A stretch of 64,000 nt of DNA from Pestalotiopsis fici W106-1 (taxonomy: Eukaryota > Ascomycota > Sordariomycetes > Amphisphaeriales > Sporocadaceae): NCBI RefSeq assembly GCF_000516985.1, contig NW_006917092.1, positions 5,831,888-5,895,887 on the forward strand, in the 5' to 3' direction. Below are positions 62,580-64,000 of this stretch, one piece after another (the first letter of the stretch is position 1; each line of letters opens with the position of its first letter). A program made the translations under genes and the position numbers. A model generated the notes under the pieces. The model ran no database searches. It was given only the letters and a program-made list of their open reading frames with translations, and was not told the DNA's origin.

Positions 62580-63349
62580 TTCAAGCACTCCCAGGATATC
62601 TCGCAAGCGCCAAACCTTCGATAGTGGGTCTGGAGATTTGCATGGCGATGCTGGTATCCAATTCAATTTCGATTTCCCATTCCCGTTCTTACGTTACCCT
62701 CGTGTGTAATCTGTAATTGTGTTGGTAATGGTTGTATTTCATTGGCATAATGTTTACGTGAGATGCATTTCCGATATGATCAAGAATCAAGATGCTCTCT
62801 CGTCAATGACCTGTGCGAACGCCGAGATGCGGAAACGCTAGAGTAGCAAGCGTTCCGCACGTTATGTTTGTACATTAAGGATCATAAGAAAAACTGTCAA
62901 CTAATTACCTACTGCGCACCGTAGGTGGTGGCATTTTTTGTCTTTCTTTTCCCCCTCTGAAGATTTATGGGCAGGGAATAAATATTTCGTAGCTGGAAGC
63001 GGGGCACTTTCATTCCCACATTCCCACCCAACCTTGTGTGATCATCCTCAGCTGCAGCATCGGTCGTCCCGTGCCAGGTTACGAACTCACCCCTTTTAAT
63101 AATCACAAGAAAGATTATATAAACTGTGATTAGTCTTTTGACTGGATAGATTTCTTGATAAGTAGTCCAGTCGTCAAATACATGATACCCTGATTCCGCT
63201 GTCTCGTGGTTGGCCGTCTCACTTTCTCTCTTCCATTCCTTCGCCCCGACGACCCACATATCCCGTCAGATAACAACCAAGGCTTGATAACCAAGAATCA
63301 ATCGAGCAGCAAAAGAACGCGCGCCCCGCTGCCCGCGTCGCCTACCATC
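62580..63349. other. intergenic
   Basis: 770 bp between tandem genes. An inverted CT/AG-rich leader is visible near 63210-63330. No gene seen. Confidence 0.4.
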
Positions 63350-64000
63350 ATGTCAGCCGTCACGGAGATTGTGCAGTTCAATCCCAAAAAGGACCTCAAC
63401 TTTGACGATGCCGCCCACAGGCTCACCAGAACCATTGCCCAGCAGTCGGGCGTGACGCGCGTGCGCTACGCGAGGAGGCACGAGGATCCGCTCAAGGGCG
63501 CCATATTCATTGACTGGCGGGCCCTTTCCGACCACAAGGCCTTTATGGAAAAGGAATACTACGGGCCCTTTCTCGAGGTGGTGCGGCATCTGGTCGACGG
63601 GCCCTTGAGCATCTACCACGTGCCCTTTCACCCGCACCCGCCCACGGTCCTCGACAACCTGGACGGGCGCGGGCGCTCCAAGGTCGCCGAGGTGGTGCAC
63701 GCCTATTTCCCCCTCAGCATCACCTCGGTCCAGCAGCAAGAGATCTTGGCCGACGTGCAGCAGTTTATCGACCAGATCAATCCCAAGGGTGCCAGCGGCG
63801 AGCACGCCCACGGCTTTGCCCTCGAGGACGTCGAGTTCAAGGGTGAAAAGTGCCGGGCCCTCGTCTTGGTGCTCGGCTGGGACAGTGTCGAGGCCCACCA
63901 TGCGTACCGCCAGACTGAGGATTTTGCCAAAAATATCCCGCTGCTGAGGAATCTGCCGGGACTAAAGGGAATGGAGATGTGGCACGTAATGAATCGGGAG
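63350..64000 (+). CDS. two ABM-like (dimeric alpha+beta barrel) halves, 3'-partial
   Basis: ATG 63350 opens 217 codons running off the window without a stop. The first half (VTEIVQFNPKKDLNFDDAAH, RYARRHEDPLKGAIFIDWRA, LSDHKAFMEKEYYGPFLEVV) and the second half (HAYFPLSITSVQQQEILADV, ALVLVLGWDSVEAHHAYRQT) each follow the beta-alpha-beta pattern of ABM/stress-responsive barrel domains, with the typical 'W.S..aH..f' helix. Fungal proteins of this kind are usually uncharacterised. Some small ABM proteins are monooxygenases, but no catalytic residues can be claimed. It is strongly GC-biased at third positions, producing antisense shadow frames. Confidence 0.7.
   Translation, partial: MSAVTEIVQFNPKKDLNFDDAAHRLTRTIAQQSGVTRVRYARRHEDPLKGAIFIDWRALSDHKAFMEKEYYGPFLEVVRHLVDGPLSIYHVPFHPHPPTVLDNLDGRGRSKVAEVVHAYFPLSITSVQQQEILADVQQFIDQINPKGASGEHAHGFALEDVEFKGEKCRALVLVLGWDSVEAHHAYRQTEDFAKNIPLLRNLPGLKGMEMWHVMNRE

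Overview
This window is nuclear DNA of a filamentous ascomycete (Pezizomycotina, by overall character probably a Sordariomycete, perhaps Hypocreales). The signs are short 47-110 nt GT-AG introns with CTNAC-type branch points, a HET-domain gene, a Zn(II)2Cys6 regulator with a split zinc cluster, a highly reducing polyketide synthase remnant, a DUF3292-type protein, Atg26, Chl1 and Fcp1. The genus assignment is impression only. No tRNA, rRNA, CRISPR or intact transposon was seen.

Positions 1-15.5 kb look accessory. They hold the end of an Mtf2-like mitochondrial gene, a broken NAD-dependent reductase, a tiny spliced acidic protein, a DHA1 drug transporter and, divergent from it, an NCS1 purine/cytosine permease. 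A HET-domain gene with an inferred GC-AG intron follows, then the decayed C-terminal part (ER-KR-ACP) of a highly reducing PKS, and an isochorismatase-family hydrolase.

Positions 16-34.5 kb are mostly sugar metabolism and transport. A DUF3292-type membrane protein diverges from a type I phosphomannose isomerase. Next come a lactose-permease-like sugar transporter, a Zn2Cys6 regulator and a LacZ-type GH2 beta-galactosidase, which together look like a compact beta-galactoside utilisation locus. A 100-N assembly gap lies in the promoter region shared by transporter and regulator. A bacterial-looking HAD-IIB hydrolase and a DHA2 transporter follow.

Positions 37.6-64 kb are mainly housekeeping, separated by long gene-poor stretches. 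They hold a secreted class II-like haem peroxidase, the CTD phosphatase Fcp1, the complex I subunit GRIM-19, two conserved or hypothetical proteins, sterol glucosyltransferase Atg26, ribosomal protein uL15, helicase Chl1, a mitochondrial PP2C (Ptc5/PDP-like) whose frame is broken once, and the start of a protein with two ABM-like halves.

Exon models were assembled by hand from splice motifs and reading phase. Every complete spliced model given as a CDS closes in frame. They have not been tested against transcripts.
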